Origin: Streptomyces sp. 130
GTDB taxonomy: Bacteria; Actinomycetota; Actinomycetes; Streptomycetales; Streptomycetaceae
Direction: 5' to 3'
Assembly: GCF_007096885.1 (NCBI RefSeq)
Contig: NZ_VJNO01000048.1
Location: 1 to 44,146, forward strand
Length of the DNA: 44,146 bases
Below the pieces are notes generated by a model that saw nothing but the letters and a program-made list of their open reading frames with translations, ran no database searches and was not told where the DNA came from. Positions 8,133 to 14,871 of the stretch are shown here, piece by piece; position 1 is the first letter of the stretch, and every line of letters starts with the position of its first letter. The position numbers and the translations under genes are program-made.

Positions 8133-8861
8133 GTGGCGCAGAAGAACATCCCGGACCCCGGTTTCTCCGACGACGACGGCACCGCCGACCCCGCCCTGGC
8201 CTCGGCGCTCGCCGCCTGGGCCGAGGACCGCACCGCCGTCGCTCCGGTCCTCGAAGCGCTGAAGGGCGCCCGGCTCCTGGTGCCCGTCGTGGCCGTCCTC
8301 GGCGAGGTGGAGACGGACGAGCGGGGGCTGCGGCGCGAGAAGACCAGCGACATGGCCGTGCCCACCCTCCAGGCCGGCGACCGCCGTGCCCTGCCCGCCT
8401 TCACCTCCACCGCCTCGCTGGCCCGCTGGGACCCGCAGGCGCGCCCCGTCGCCGTACCCCTGCACCAGGCGCTCCAGGCCGCCGCGCACGAGAAGGCCGA
8501 CACCGTGGTGCTCGACCTCGCCGGGCCGGTGGCCTTCGAGCTGACCGGGGCCGCCCTGCGCGCCCTCGCCGAGGGCCGTACCAGCGCCGACCCGCTGGAC
8601 GACCCCGCCGTCACGGCCGCCGTCCGCGCGGTGGTCGCGGCCGAGCCCGCCGTGCTCCGCGCCCATCTCGGCCCCGGCAGCGCGGACGGCACCCTCGCCC
8701 TGGTTCTCGCGGCGGACGCCGACCCGGCCCAGGCGGCGGGCCGGGTCGCCCGCGCGCTGGCCGCCGACGAGGTGCTGCGCGCCCGGCTGGTCCGGGGCCT
8801 GGACCTCGCGCTGCTCCCGGCCGGCGCGCACACGCCGGGTGCGCCCCTGTTCACGCGCTGA
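8133..8861 (+). CDS. SseB family protein
   Basis: A 242-residue protein. The segment KGARLLVPVVAVLGEVE, then TSDMAVPTLQAGDRRALPAFTSTASLARW, is the conserved SseB N-terminal domain (named for the E. coli serine-sensitivity enhancer). Its biochemical role is not established. The start is GTG 8133: no Shine-Dalgarno is present, but TACGCT (8121-8126) ends 6 nt before it, fitting a leaderless transcript starting on the G. A 16-bp perfect hairpin terminates transcription at 9005-9041. Confidence 0.85.
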   Translation: MAQKNIPDPGFSDDDGTADPALASALAAWAEDRTAVAPVLEALKGARLLVPVVAVLGEVETDERGLRREKTSDMAVPTLQAGDRRALPAFTSTASLARWDPQARPVAVPLHQALQAAAHEKADTVVLDLAGPVAFELTGAALRALAEGRTSADPLDDPAVTAAVRAVVAAEPAVLRAHLGPGSADGTLALVLAADADPAQAAGRVARALAADEVLRARLVRGLDLALLPAGAHTPGAPLFTR

Positions 8862-8865
8862 CCTC

Positions 8866-8985
8866 CCGCGCGGCCCGGTGCGCGTGGCGGTGACCCACAA
8901 GGCGGCGGCCGTCGGCTTCGACGGGCTGCCCATCGGCATCCCCCGCGTGGCGATCCACCTGGCCGGCATCCCGCTCACCGGGACC
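8866..8985 (+). pseudogene. Possible remnant of a coding sequence
   Basis: Between the sseB stop and its terminator, one frame reads VRVAVTHKAAAVGFDGLPIG and on to LAGIPLTGTSVP. Third positions are all G or C over about 40 codons and the amino-acid mix is plausible for protein. It has no stop of its own before the hairpins at 9005-9149, no clear start and no family I recognise. It may be a decayed gene piece or chance in GC-rich DNA. Confidence 0.25.
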
Positions 8986-9004
8986 TCGGTCCCGCGCTGT
9001 CCGC

Positions 9005-9041
9005 GGCCGTACCGCCCGCGCTGTCCGCGGGCGGTACGGCC
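9005..9041 (+). terminator. 16-bp hairpin terminator for sseB
   Basis: GGCCGTACCGCCCGCG (9005-9020) and its exact reverse complement (9026-9041) flank the loop CTGTC. It lies downstream of sseB and faces the hairpin that ends the converging DUF1844 gene. Confidence 0.75.
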
Positions 9042-9092
9042 CTCTCCCGGCCGCGGCTGTTCATCGCGGCCCCGCCGGCCGGCGGTCTCCGG

Positions 9093-9149
9093 CCGTACGC
9101 GCGTGAGCCCCCCGCCGGAAGGACCGCCAGGGGGCTCACGCGCGTACGG
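9093..9149 (-). terminator. 20-bp hairpin terminator for the DUF1844 gene
   Basis: Positions 9093-9112 and 9130-9149 are perfect 20-nt inverted repeats (CCGTACGCGCGTGAGCCCCC on the left) with a 17-nt loop. The hairpin begins 15 bp beyond the DUF1844 stop on the minus strand. Together with 9005-9041 it fills most of the 300-bp gap between the two converging genes. Confidence 0.78.
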
Positions 9150-9164
9150 AGGAAAGGGGAACGC

Positions 9165-9527
9165 TCAGCCGAAGACCGGGCCGGTGTACTTCTCGCCCGG
9201 GCCCTGGCCCGGCTCGTCGGGCACGAGCGACGCCTCGCGGAAGGCCAGCTGGAGGGACTTCAGGCCGTCCCGCAGCGGGGCGGCGTGGAAGGAGCTGATC
9301 TCGGTGGTGCTGGCGTCCAGCAGGCCGGCCAGCGCGTGGACCAGCTTGCGGGCCTCGTCCAGGTCCTTGTGCGCGTCGCCGTCCTCGGTCAGGCCGAGCT
9401 TCACGGCGGCGGCGCTCATCAGGTTGACGGCGACCGTCACGATCACCTCGACGGCGGGCACCTCCGCGATGTCGCGGGCCATCTCGTCGAAGCCGGGGGA
9501 ATCACTGCTGGGGGTCGCGTCACTCAT
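9165..9527 (-). CDS. DUF1844 domain-containing protein
   Basis: A 120-residue acidic protein. The core PAVEVIVTVAVNLMSAAAVKLG and DLDEARKLVHALAGLLD is the DUF1844 signature. The function is unknown; the family sits beside infC in many actinobacteria, suggesting a link with growth or translation, though this is only context. The ATG at 9527 has no clear Shine-Dalgarno, and TATCGT on the minus strand ends 7 nt upstream, so the mRNA is likely leaderless or nearly so. It is divergent from the infC leader. Confidence 0.85.
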   Translation of the reverse strand: MSDATPSSDSPGFDEMARDIAEVPAVEVIVTVAVNLMSAAAVKLGLTEDGDAHKDLDEARKLVHALAGLLDASTTEISSFHAAPLRDGLKSLQLAFREASLVPDEPGQGPGEKYTGPVFG

Positions 9528-9588
9528 GCGCCTTACGATAGGCCCCCGGCGGACGCCCCCCGCCCGCGGGAGCCGGTGCGCACGCCGG

Positions 9589-9618
9589 TTGGTGCCCGCC
9601 CGGCCGAGCTGCTAACCT
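9589..9618 (+). promoter_or_regulatory. Candidate vegetative promoter of the infC operon
   Basis: TTGGTG (9589-9594) and TAACCT (9613-9618) are spaced by 18 bp and fit the HrdB-type TTGNNN/TANNNT pattern. They predict a start near 9625 and so a leader of about 290 nt before infC. Confidence 0.5.
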
Positions 9619-9624
9619 AGGGTG

Positions 9625-9913
9625 ACGACCGGCCGGACAGCTATGTGCCCGGCCCACAAGTGGAGGCTCCGCTCTCCCACCTGGCCGCCCTCAGGGCGGC
9701 GGGTCACCGGTCAGGTGGTGCCCATCGTTCCGTACGGACGATGGAGCCGCCCGATGCGCCCCGCGGTTCACCGTGGCGGTGTTCCGGTTTTCCAGGAGCC
9801 CCGCCTGTGTCCCGTCCGGGGCATTTTTCTTGCTCCGACGCGGTTGGTCTGTCTGAAACAGACGTTACGTGGCTGTCCGCCAGGCGGTCGCGTGGTGCTA
9901 CCGAGGAGGATCC
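9625..9913 (+). promoter_or_regulatory. Structured 5' leader of infC with an attenuator-like hairpin
   Basis: The leader holds several strong stems. CCACCTG (9677-9683) pairs with CAGGTGG (9712-9718), enclosing GCCGCCC/GGGCGGC (9684-9690/9694-9700). CCATCGT/ACGATGG (9722-9728/9738-9744) is a further hairpin. GCCCCG/CGGGGC (9798-9803/9817-9822) is followed directly by ATTTTTCTT, a classic intrinsic terminator and unusual for this GC content. GTGGAG (9660-9665) could compete for the CTCCCAC around 9674-9680, giving alternative folds. infC-rpmI-rplT leaders are regulatory in other bacteria (L20 or IF-3 autocontrol); here the mechanism is inferred from structure alone. Confidence 0.55.
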
Positions 9914-10579
9914 ATCAGCGCCGAGCCCCGCATCAACGACCGGATTCGCGTGCCCGAGGTGCGACTTGTCGGTCCCAGCGGCGAGCAGGTCGGGATTGTG
10001 CCGCTTGCCAAGGCCCTGGAACTCGCACAGGAGTACGACCTCGACCTGGTCGAGGTGGCGGCAACCGCCCGTCCGCCCGTGTGCAAGCTCATGGACTACG
10101 GGAAGTTCAAGTACGAGTCGGCCATGAAGGCCCGTGAGGCGCGCAAGAACCAGGCGCACACGGTCATCAAGGAGATGAAGCTCCGGCCGAAGATCGACCC
10201 GCACGACTATGACACCAAGAAGGGTCACGTCGTCCGGTTCCTCAAGCAGGGCGACAAGGTCAAGATCACGATCATGTTCCGCGGTCGTGAGCAGTCCCGC
10301 CCCGAACTGGGCTTCCGACTGCTCCAGCGGCTCGCTTCGGACGTGGAGGAACTCGGCTTCATCGAGTCCAACCCGAAGCAGGACGGCCGGAACATGATCA
10401 TGGTTCTGGGCCCGCACAAGAAGAAGACCGAAGCCATGGCCGAGGCCCGCGAGGCCCAGGCCGCCCGCAAGGCGGGGCGCCAGGGGAACAACTCCGGTGC
10501 CGAGTCCGCGGAGAAGGCCCCCGAGGCTCCGGCCGAGGCGGCGCCCGAGGCCGAGGCCGAGACACCTTCCGAGGCGTGA
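9914..10579 (+). CDS. infC: Translation initiation factor IF-3
   Basis: IF-3 binds the 30S subunit, checks the initiator tRNA-start codon match and prevents premature subunit joining. The N-domain (RINDRIRVPEVRLVGPSGEQ), linker and C-domain (RGREQSRPELGFRLLQRL) are complete, followed by an Ala/Glu-rich tail of about 35 residues typical of actinobacteria. I place the start at ATC 9914: GAGGAGG lies at 9903-9909 and the protein then begins SAEPRINDRI. No ATG/GTG/TTG lies in frame near it; a caller limited to those would take GTG 9869, adding 15 residues and burying the Shine-Dalgarno inside the gene. Rare start codons at infC are known and underlie IF-3 autoregulation. First gene of infC-rpmI-rplT. 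Confidence 0.93.
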   Translation: MSAEPRINDRIRVPEVRLVGPSGEQVGIVPLAKALELAQEYDLDLVEVAATARPPVCKLMDYGKFKYESAMKAREARKNQAHTVIKEMKLRPKIDPHDYDTKKGHVVRFLKQGDKVKITIMFRGREQSRPELGFRLLQRLASDVEELGFIESNPKQDGRNMIMVLGPHKKKTEAMAEAREAQAARKAGRQGNNSGAESAEKAPEAPAEAAPEAEAETPSEA

Positions 10580-10584
10580 CCGCG

Positions 10585-10607
10585 GGGGGTGCCACCCAGG
10601 CACCCCC
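10585..10607 (+). terminator. Hairpin between infC and rpmI
   Basis: GGGGGTGCC (10585-10593) pairs with GGCACCCCC (10599-10607) across a 5-nt loop, just after the infC stop. With no U-run and an operon continuing downstream, it may be a partial terminator, a processing site or a stabilising stem. Confidence 0.45.
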
Positions 10608-10638
10608 GGGTCCCCCCGGAACCCCCATCAAGATCTGA

Positions 10639-10674
10639 CGCCCCTGCAGTCCGGTGCCCGCACCGAGAGGGGCG
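10639..10674 (+). promoter_or_regulatory. Two-level stem before rpmI, possible ribosomal-protein control site
   Basis: CGCCCCT (10639-10645) pairs with AGGGGCG (10668-10674) and encloses CGGTG/CACCG (10652-10656/10661-10665). The element ends about 6 nt before the rpmI Shine-Dalgarno (GAGGAGAG). L20 represses rpmI-rplT through structured mRNA in E. coli; a similar role here is inference. Confidence 0.35.
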
Positions 10675-10699
10675 CCACTGACGAGGAGAGAACGGCGCG

Positions 10700-10894
10700 A
10701 TGCCGAAGAACAAGACGCACAGCGGTGCCAGCAAGCGCTTCAAGATCACCGGCTCCGGCAAGGTGCTGCGCGAGAGGGCCGGCAAGCGCCACCTGCTCGA
10801 GCACAAGTCGTCCAAGAAGACGCGTTCGCTGACCGGCACGGTCGTCGCGGCTCCGGCCGACGCCAAGAAGGTCAAGAAGCTTCTCGGCAAGTGA
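10700..10894 (+). CDS. rpmI: 50S ribosomal protein L35
   Basis: A 64-residue basic protein, full length for L35. PKNKTHSGASKRFKITGSGK is the L35 opening and the KKTRSLTGT segment is typical. It is a late-assembling protein of the large subunit. The ATG at 10700 follows GAGGAGAG. It lies between infC and rplT in the conserved order and is probably co-transcribed with both. A 9-bp hairpin (10901-10923) follows its stop. Confidence 0.97.
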   Translation: MPKNKTHSGASKRFKITGSGKVLRERAGKRHLLEHKSSKKTRSLTGTVVAAPADAKKVKKLLGK

Positions 10895-10900
10895 GGCCGT

Positions 10901-10923
10901 CGTCCCCGGTGAGTCCGGGGACG
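10901..10923 (+). other. Hairpin in the rpmI-rplT spacer
   Basis: CGTCCCCGG (10901-10909) and CCGGGGACG (10915-10923) form a perfect 9-bp stem with loop TGAGT. A second stem, GGGCCGTG/CACGGCCC (10957-10964/10975-10982), lies just before the rplT ribosome site. They may act as processing or control elements inside the operon. Confidence 0.4.
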
Positions 10924-11001
10924 CGCCCTCGATCCGACCGGGACCAATTCGTTTCCGGGCCGTGTGAGTACGACCACGGCCCCGCTACAAGGAGTTAACA
11001 A

Positions 11002-11385
11002 GTGGCACGCGTCAAGCGGGCAGTCAACGCCCACAAGAAGCGCCGGGCGATCCTCGAGCAGGCCAGCGGCTACCGCGGTCAGCGTTCGCGCCTGTACCGC
11101 AAGGCCAAGGAGCAGGTCACCCACTCCCTGGTCTACAACTACAACGACCGCAAGAAGCGCAAGGGCGACTTCCGTCAGCTCTGGATCCAGCGCATCAACG
11201 CGGCTGCCCGCCAGAACGGCATGACGTACAACCGCCTCATCCAGGGTCTGAAGGCCGCCAACGTCGAGGTGGACCGCAAGATCCTGGCCGAGCTCGCGGT
11301 CAACGACGCCAACGCGTTCGCCGCCCTCGTCGAGGTCGCCCAGAAGGCCCTCCCGAGCGACGTCAACGCCCCGAAGGCCGCCTGA
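11002..11385 (+). CDS. rplT: 50S ribosomal protein L20
   Basis: A 127-residue protein with the complete L20 sequence: ARVKRAVNAHKKRRAILEQA, a basic helix GYRGQRSRLYRKAKEQV, and the C-terminal globular part LWIQRINAAARQNGMTYNRL. L20 binds 23S rRNA early and is needed for large-subunit assembly. The start is GTG 11002 behind AAGGAG. Last gene of infC-rpmI-rplT; a 12-bp hairpin follows at 11412-11446. In other bacteria L20 also represses its own operon, and the spacer hairpins upstream are candidate sites. Confidence 0.97.
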   Translation: MARVKRAVNAHKKRRAILEQASGYRGQRSRLYRKAKEQVTHSLVYNYNDRKKRKGDFRQLWIQRINAAARQNGMTYNRLIQGLKAANVEVDRKILAELAVNDANAFAALVEVAQKALPSDVNAPKAA

Positions 11386-11411
11386 CCCAGGCCGCACTTC
11401 CTGGTTTTGAG

Positions 11412-11446
11412 CCGGACCCGCAGGCGCTCGCCGTCTGCGGGTCCGG
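11412..11446 (+). terminator. 12-bp hairpin terminator after rplT
   Basis: CCGGACCCGCAG (11412-11423) pairs perfectly with CTGCGGGTCCGG (11435-11446) across an 11-nt loop. It closes the infC-rpmI-rplT operon. Confidence 0.68.
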
Positions 11447-11514
11447 TGCGTTGCACCCCCGTCTCCCCCTGTCACGACCCGCACCTTCGTACGCAGAGAG
11501 GCTCGCCGCCGACC

Positions 11515-12357
11515 ATGGGCATCCCTGAACTGATCTCCCCGCGTTCGCCGAGGGTCGCCGCCGCCCGGCGGCTGGCCAGGCGCAACTTCCGCGGCAAGGA
11601 GCGCAGGTTCATCGCCGAGGGGCCGCAGGCCGTCCGCGAGGCCGCCGAGCACCGGGGCGACGACGGCGAACCGACCCTGGTCGAACTCTTCGCCACCGTC
11701 GAGGCCGCCGACCGCTACGCCGCGATCATCGACGCCGCCCACGCGGCCGGCGCCCGCGTCCACCTCGCCGGTCCCGACGTCCTCGCCGACGTCTCCCAGA
11801 CCGTCACCCCGCAGGGCCTCATCGGCGTCTGCCGCTTCCTCGACTCGCCCTTCGACGCGATCCTCGCCGCCCGGCCCAAGCTGGTCGCCGTGCTGGCCCA
11901 CGTCCGCGACCCCGGCAACGCCGGCACGGTCCTGCGCTGCGCCGACGCGGCGGGCGCCGACGCGGTGGTCCTGACCGACGCCTCCGTCGACCTGTACAAC
12001 CCGAAGTCGGTACGCGCCTCGGTCGGTTCGCTCTTCCACCTGCCGGTCGCCGTGGGCGTCCCCGTCGAACAGGCCGTACGCGGGCTGCGCGAGGCGGGCG
12101 TCCGCATCCTGGCCGCCGACGGGGCGGGCGCCGACGACCTGGACGACGAACTGGACGCCGGCACGATGGGCGGACCCACCGCCTGGGTCTTCGGCAACGA
12201 GGCGTGGGGCCTGCCGGAGGAGACCCGCGCCCTGGCCGACGCCGTGGTGCGGGTGCCGATCCACGGCAAGGCGGAGAGCCTGAACCTCGCCACCGCAGCC
12301 GCCGTCTGCCTGTACGCCTCCGCGCGCGCCCAGCGCCCCCGGCGTACCACCGGCTGA
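11515..12357 (+). CDS. TrmH/SpoU-family RNA 2'-O-methyltransferase
   Basis: A 280-residue SPOUT enzyme. The N-terminal RNA-binding substrate domain (SPRVAAARRLARRNFRGKERRFIAEG) is of the 23S rRNA methyltransferase type. The trefoil-knot domain shows motif 1 (DPGNAGTVLRCADAAGA), motif 2 (AWVFGNEAWGLPEE) and motif 3 (VRVPIHGKAESLNLATAAAV). It should methylate a ribose 2'-OH in rRNA or tRNA using SAM; the site cannot be told. The ATG at 11515 follows GAGAGG. Its place after rplT is conserved in streptomycetes and fits a ribosome-maturation role. Confidence 0.9.
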   Translation: MGIPELISPRSPRVAAARRLARRNFRGKERRFIAEGPQAVREAAEHRGDDGEPTLVELFATVEAADRYAAIIDAAHAAGARVHLAGPDVLADVSQTVTPQGLIGVCRFLDSPFDAILAARPKLVAVLAHVRDPGNAGTVLRCADAAGADAVVLTDASVDLYNPKSVRASVGSLFHLPVAVGVPVEQAVRGLREAGVRILAADGAGADDLDDELDAGTMGGPTAWVFGNEAWGLPEETRALADAVVRVPIHGKAESLNLATAAAVCLYASARAQRPRRTTG

Positions 12358-12379
12358 CCCCGCCGCGCGCTCCCACTTC

Positions 12380-12411
12380 GACGGAGAGCCCCGACGGGGT
12401 GTCGCTCCGTC
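12380..12411 (+). terminator. Nested hairpin after the methyltransferase gene
   Basis: GACGGAG (12380-12386) pairs with CTCCGTC (12405-12411) and encloses CCCC/GGGG (12389-12392/12396-12399). It lies 22 bp past the stop and just before the kinase promoter. Confidence 0.45.
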
Positions 12412-12423
12412 ACCGACGACTAG

Positions 12424-12429
12424 TAGGGT
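12424..12429 (+). promoter_or_regulatory. Candidate -10 box of the histidine kinase gene
   Basis: TAGGGT (12424-12429) fits the TANNNT pattern and predicts a start near 12436. It overlaps the possible GTG start at 12428, so that codon could not be translated from this promoter; this supports the ATG at 12473. Confidence 0.4.
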
Positions 12430-12472
12430 GACGCACTCGGGGGCCCACCGGTTGCGAGAGTGGGGTACGGGA

Positions 12473-13588
12473 ATGGCTGCCGGCATGAGCGGGCCGCGCG
12501 CGGCTCACGCGGCCGTCGCGGACGCCGCGGCGGGGGGCCCCGGGCTGGACCCAGACGACCTGCCCGACGGGCTCGTCGTCGCGGACGGGACCGGCCGGGT
12601 CATCTGCTTCAACGCCGCCGCCGTCCGCATCACGGCCGTGCCGAAGGCCGCCGCCCTCGGCCGCCCGGTGGAGCAGGTGCTGCCGCTGGAGGACCTCAAG
12701 GGCCGCCGCTGGTGGCAGCTGACCGACCCCTACGGCGGCCTCGCCACCCGGACCGGCCAGCCCGAGCGCAACCTCCTGCTGCCCGGCGGGCGCGAGGTCC
12801 TGGTCTCCGCCCGCTATGTCCGCGAGACCCCCACCGGCCCCGTCCGCCGCCTGGTCGTCAGCCTCCGCGGCACGGAGGCCCGCCGCCGCACCGAGCGCAG
12901 CGACGCCGAGCTCATCGCGACCGTCGCCCACGAACTGCGCTCGCCGCTGACCTCGGTCAAGGGCTTCACGGCGACGCTCCTGGCCAAATGGGAGCGGTTC
13001 ACCGACGACCAGAAGCGCCTGATGCTGGAGACGGTGTACGCGGACGCCAACCGGGTCACCCGCCTCATCACCGAGCTCCTGGACATCTCCCGGATCGACT
13101 CCGGCCGCCTGGAGCTGCGCCGCCAGCCCGTCGACCTGTCCGCCGCCGTCGAGCGCCACGTCCAGGCGCACACCGCGGCCGGCCAGGACCCCGGCCGCTT
13201 CCTCGTCCGCACCAGCCAGCCGCTGCCCGCGGTGTGGGCCGACCCGGACAAGGTCGACCAGGTGCTCGGCAACCTGCTGGAAAACGCGGTGCGGCACGGC
13301 GAGGGAACTGTCACCATCGACGTGGCACCCGCACCGGCGAAGAGCGACGAGAGGGGAGCGGCCGTCACCGTGAGCGACGAAGGCCCCGGCATCCCCGAGG
13401 AGTCGATGAGCCGCGTCTTCACCCGCTTCTGGCGGGGCAGCAAGCGCGGCGGCACGGGCCTGGGCCTCTACATCGTCAAGGGCATCGTCGAAGCCCACGG
13501 CGGCACCATCACGGTCGGCCGCGGCCCCGGAGGCGGCGCGGAGTTCCGATTTATGCTGCCCGTGAGCACGCCGGCCTACCTGAGTTAA
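12473..13588 (+). CDS. PAS-domain sensor histidine kinase, orphan
   Basis: A 371-residue soluble kinase: PAS domain (about 30-130, DGLVVADGTGRVICFNAAAV), HisKA with phospho-accepting H153 in VAHELRSPLTSVKGF, then HATPase_c with N box NLLENAVRHG, G1 VSDEGPGIP and G2 GTGLGLYIVKG. No transmembrane helix is evident, so it senses an intracellular signal through the PAS domain. No response-regulator gene is adjacent. I chose ATG 12473 over GTG 12428 because of the overlapping -10 box. It lies between translation genes, a position seen in other streptomycetes, but its partner is unknown. Confidence 0.9.
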   Translation: MAAGMSGPRAAHAAVADAAAGGPGLDPDDLPDGLVVADGTGRVICFNAAAVRITAVPKAAALGRPVEQVLPLEDLKGRRWWQLTDPYGGLATRTGQPERNLLLPGGREVLVSARYVRETPTGPVRRLVVSLRGTEARRRTERSDAELIATVAHELRSPLTSVKGFTATLLAKWERFTDDQKRLMLETVYADANRVTRLITELLDISRIDSGRLELRRQPVDLSAAVERHVQAHTAAGQDPGRFLVRTSQPLPAVWADPDKVDQVLGNLLENAVRHGEGTVTIDVAPAPAKSDERGAAVTVSDEGPGIPEESMSRVFTRFWRGSKRGGTGLGLYIVKGIVEAHGGTITVGRGPGGGAEFRFMLPVSTPAYLS

Positions 13589-13743
13589 GGCCCCGAGCGG
13601 CCCACGGGCGCCCCACCCGCCCCGCGACCCTTAGACTCGACCCTTGGCACCTTTGCGTCCTCCGGTCTTCGAGCGAGGTCACGGGGGTCCGGGAGTATCC
13701 CCCGGTAAGCGCAGCACTCAGCCAATCGGAAGTACGGGAAGAG

Positions 13744-14871
13744 ATGTCGGCACCGAACAAGTCGTACGACCCAGTCGAGGTCGAGGCACTGAAACCGGAA
13801 GAGATCGAGCGCATCCGGGACGAGGCGCTCGCCGCCTTCGCCGCCGCGGGCGACCTCGAAGCGCTCGCCCAGGCGAAGACCGCGCACACCGGTGGCACCT
13901 CGCCCCTGTCGCTCGCCAACCGCGAGATCGGCGCACTGCCCCCGCAGGCCAAGGCCGAGGCCGGCAAGCGCGTCGGCCAGGCCCGCGCCGCCGTGGGCCG
14001 CGCCCTCGCCGCCCGCCAGGCGGAGCTGGAGGCCGAGCGCGACGCCCGTGTCCTGGTCGAGGAGGCGGTGGACGTCACCCTGCCCTACGACCGCACCCCG
14101 GCCGGCGCCCGCCACCCGCTGACGACCTTCATGGAGCGCGTCGCCGACGTGTTCGTGGCCATGGGCTACGAGATCGCCGAGGGCCCCGAGGCCGAGGCCG
14201 AGTGGTTCAACTTCGACGCCCTCAACTTCGTGCCCGACCACCCGGCCCGGCAGATGCAGGACACCTTCTTCGTCCAGGGCCCCGACGGCGCGAAGAACGA
14301 CGAGTCCGGTGTCGTGCTGCGTACGCACACCTCCCCGGTCCAGGCCCGTACCCTGCTCGACCGCGAGCCCCCGGTCTACGTCGTCTGCCCCGGCCGCGTC
14401 TACCGCACCGACGAGCTCGACGCCACGCACACCCCGGTCTTCCACCAGATCGAGCTGCTCGCCGTGGACGAGGGCCTGACCATGGCCGACCTGAAGGGCA
14501 CCCTCGACCACATGGTCCAGGCGCTCTTCGGCCCGGACATGAAGACCCGGCTGCGGCCGAACTTCTTCCCGTTCACCGAGCCGTCCGCCGAGATGGACAT
14601 GGTCTGCTACGTCTGCCGCGGCGCCTCCGTCGGCAACCCGGACCGCCCCTGCCGCACCTGCGGCAGCGAGGGCTGGATCGAGCTCGGCGGCTGCGGCATG
14701 GTCAACCCCAAGGTGCTCACGGCCTGCGGCGTCGACCCCCAGAAGTACAGCGGATTCGCCTTCGGGTTCGGCATCGAACGGATGCTGATGTTCCGCCACA
14801 ACGTCGAAGACATGCGAGACATGGTCGAAGGAGACGTCCGGTTCACCCGGCCCTTCGGGATGGAGATCTGA
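13744..14871 (+). CDS. pheS: Phenylalanine-tRNA ligase alpha subunit
   Basis: A 375-residue class II synthetase subunit. An N-terminal coiled coil (about 15-100) that grips tRNA-Phe is followed by the catalytic core: FMERVADVFVAMGYEIAEGPEAE (motif 1 region), TSPVQARTLL and VCPGRVYRTDELDATHTPVFHQ (motif 2), and GFAFGFGIERMLMFRH (motif 3). Four cysteines in a CxxC-x11-CxxC arrangement (about residues 285-305) suggest a zinc-knuckle-like insert, common in actinobacterial PheS as far as I recall. It pairs with PheT as alpha2-beta2. The pheT start overlaps its stop by one base. TAGACT (13632-13637) is a weak -10 candidate for the operon. Confidence 0.97.
   Translation: MSAPNKSYDPVEVEALKPEEIERIRDEALAAFAAAGDLEALAQAKTAHTGGTSPLSLANREIGALPPQAKAEAGKRVGQARAAVGRALAARQAELEAERDARVLVEEAVDVTLPYDRTPAGARHPLTTFMERVADVFVAMGYEIAEGPEAEAEWFNFDALNFVPDHPARQMQDTFFVQGPDGAKNDESGVVLRTHTSPVQARTLLDREPPVYVVCPGRVYRTDELDATHTPVFHQIELLAVDEGLTMADLKGTLDHMVQALFGPDMKTRLRPNFFPFTEPSAEMDMVCYVCRGASVGNPDRPCRTCGSEGWIELGGCGMVNPKVLTACGVDPQKYSGFAFGFGIERMLMFRHNVEDMRDMVEGDVRFTRPFGMEI

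Noticed and set aside
12428..12472. Longer start (GTG 12428) for the PAS kinase
   Set aside because: The codon lies inside the likely -10 box TAGGGT, so it would not be in the transcript.
13644..13743. A possible leader peptide before pheS
   Set aside because: The short frame has one Phe codon only, so no phenylalanine attenuation signal is evident, and no T-box features are seen.
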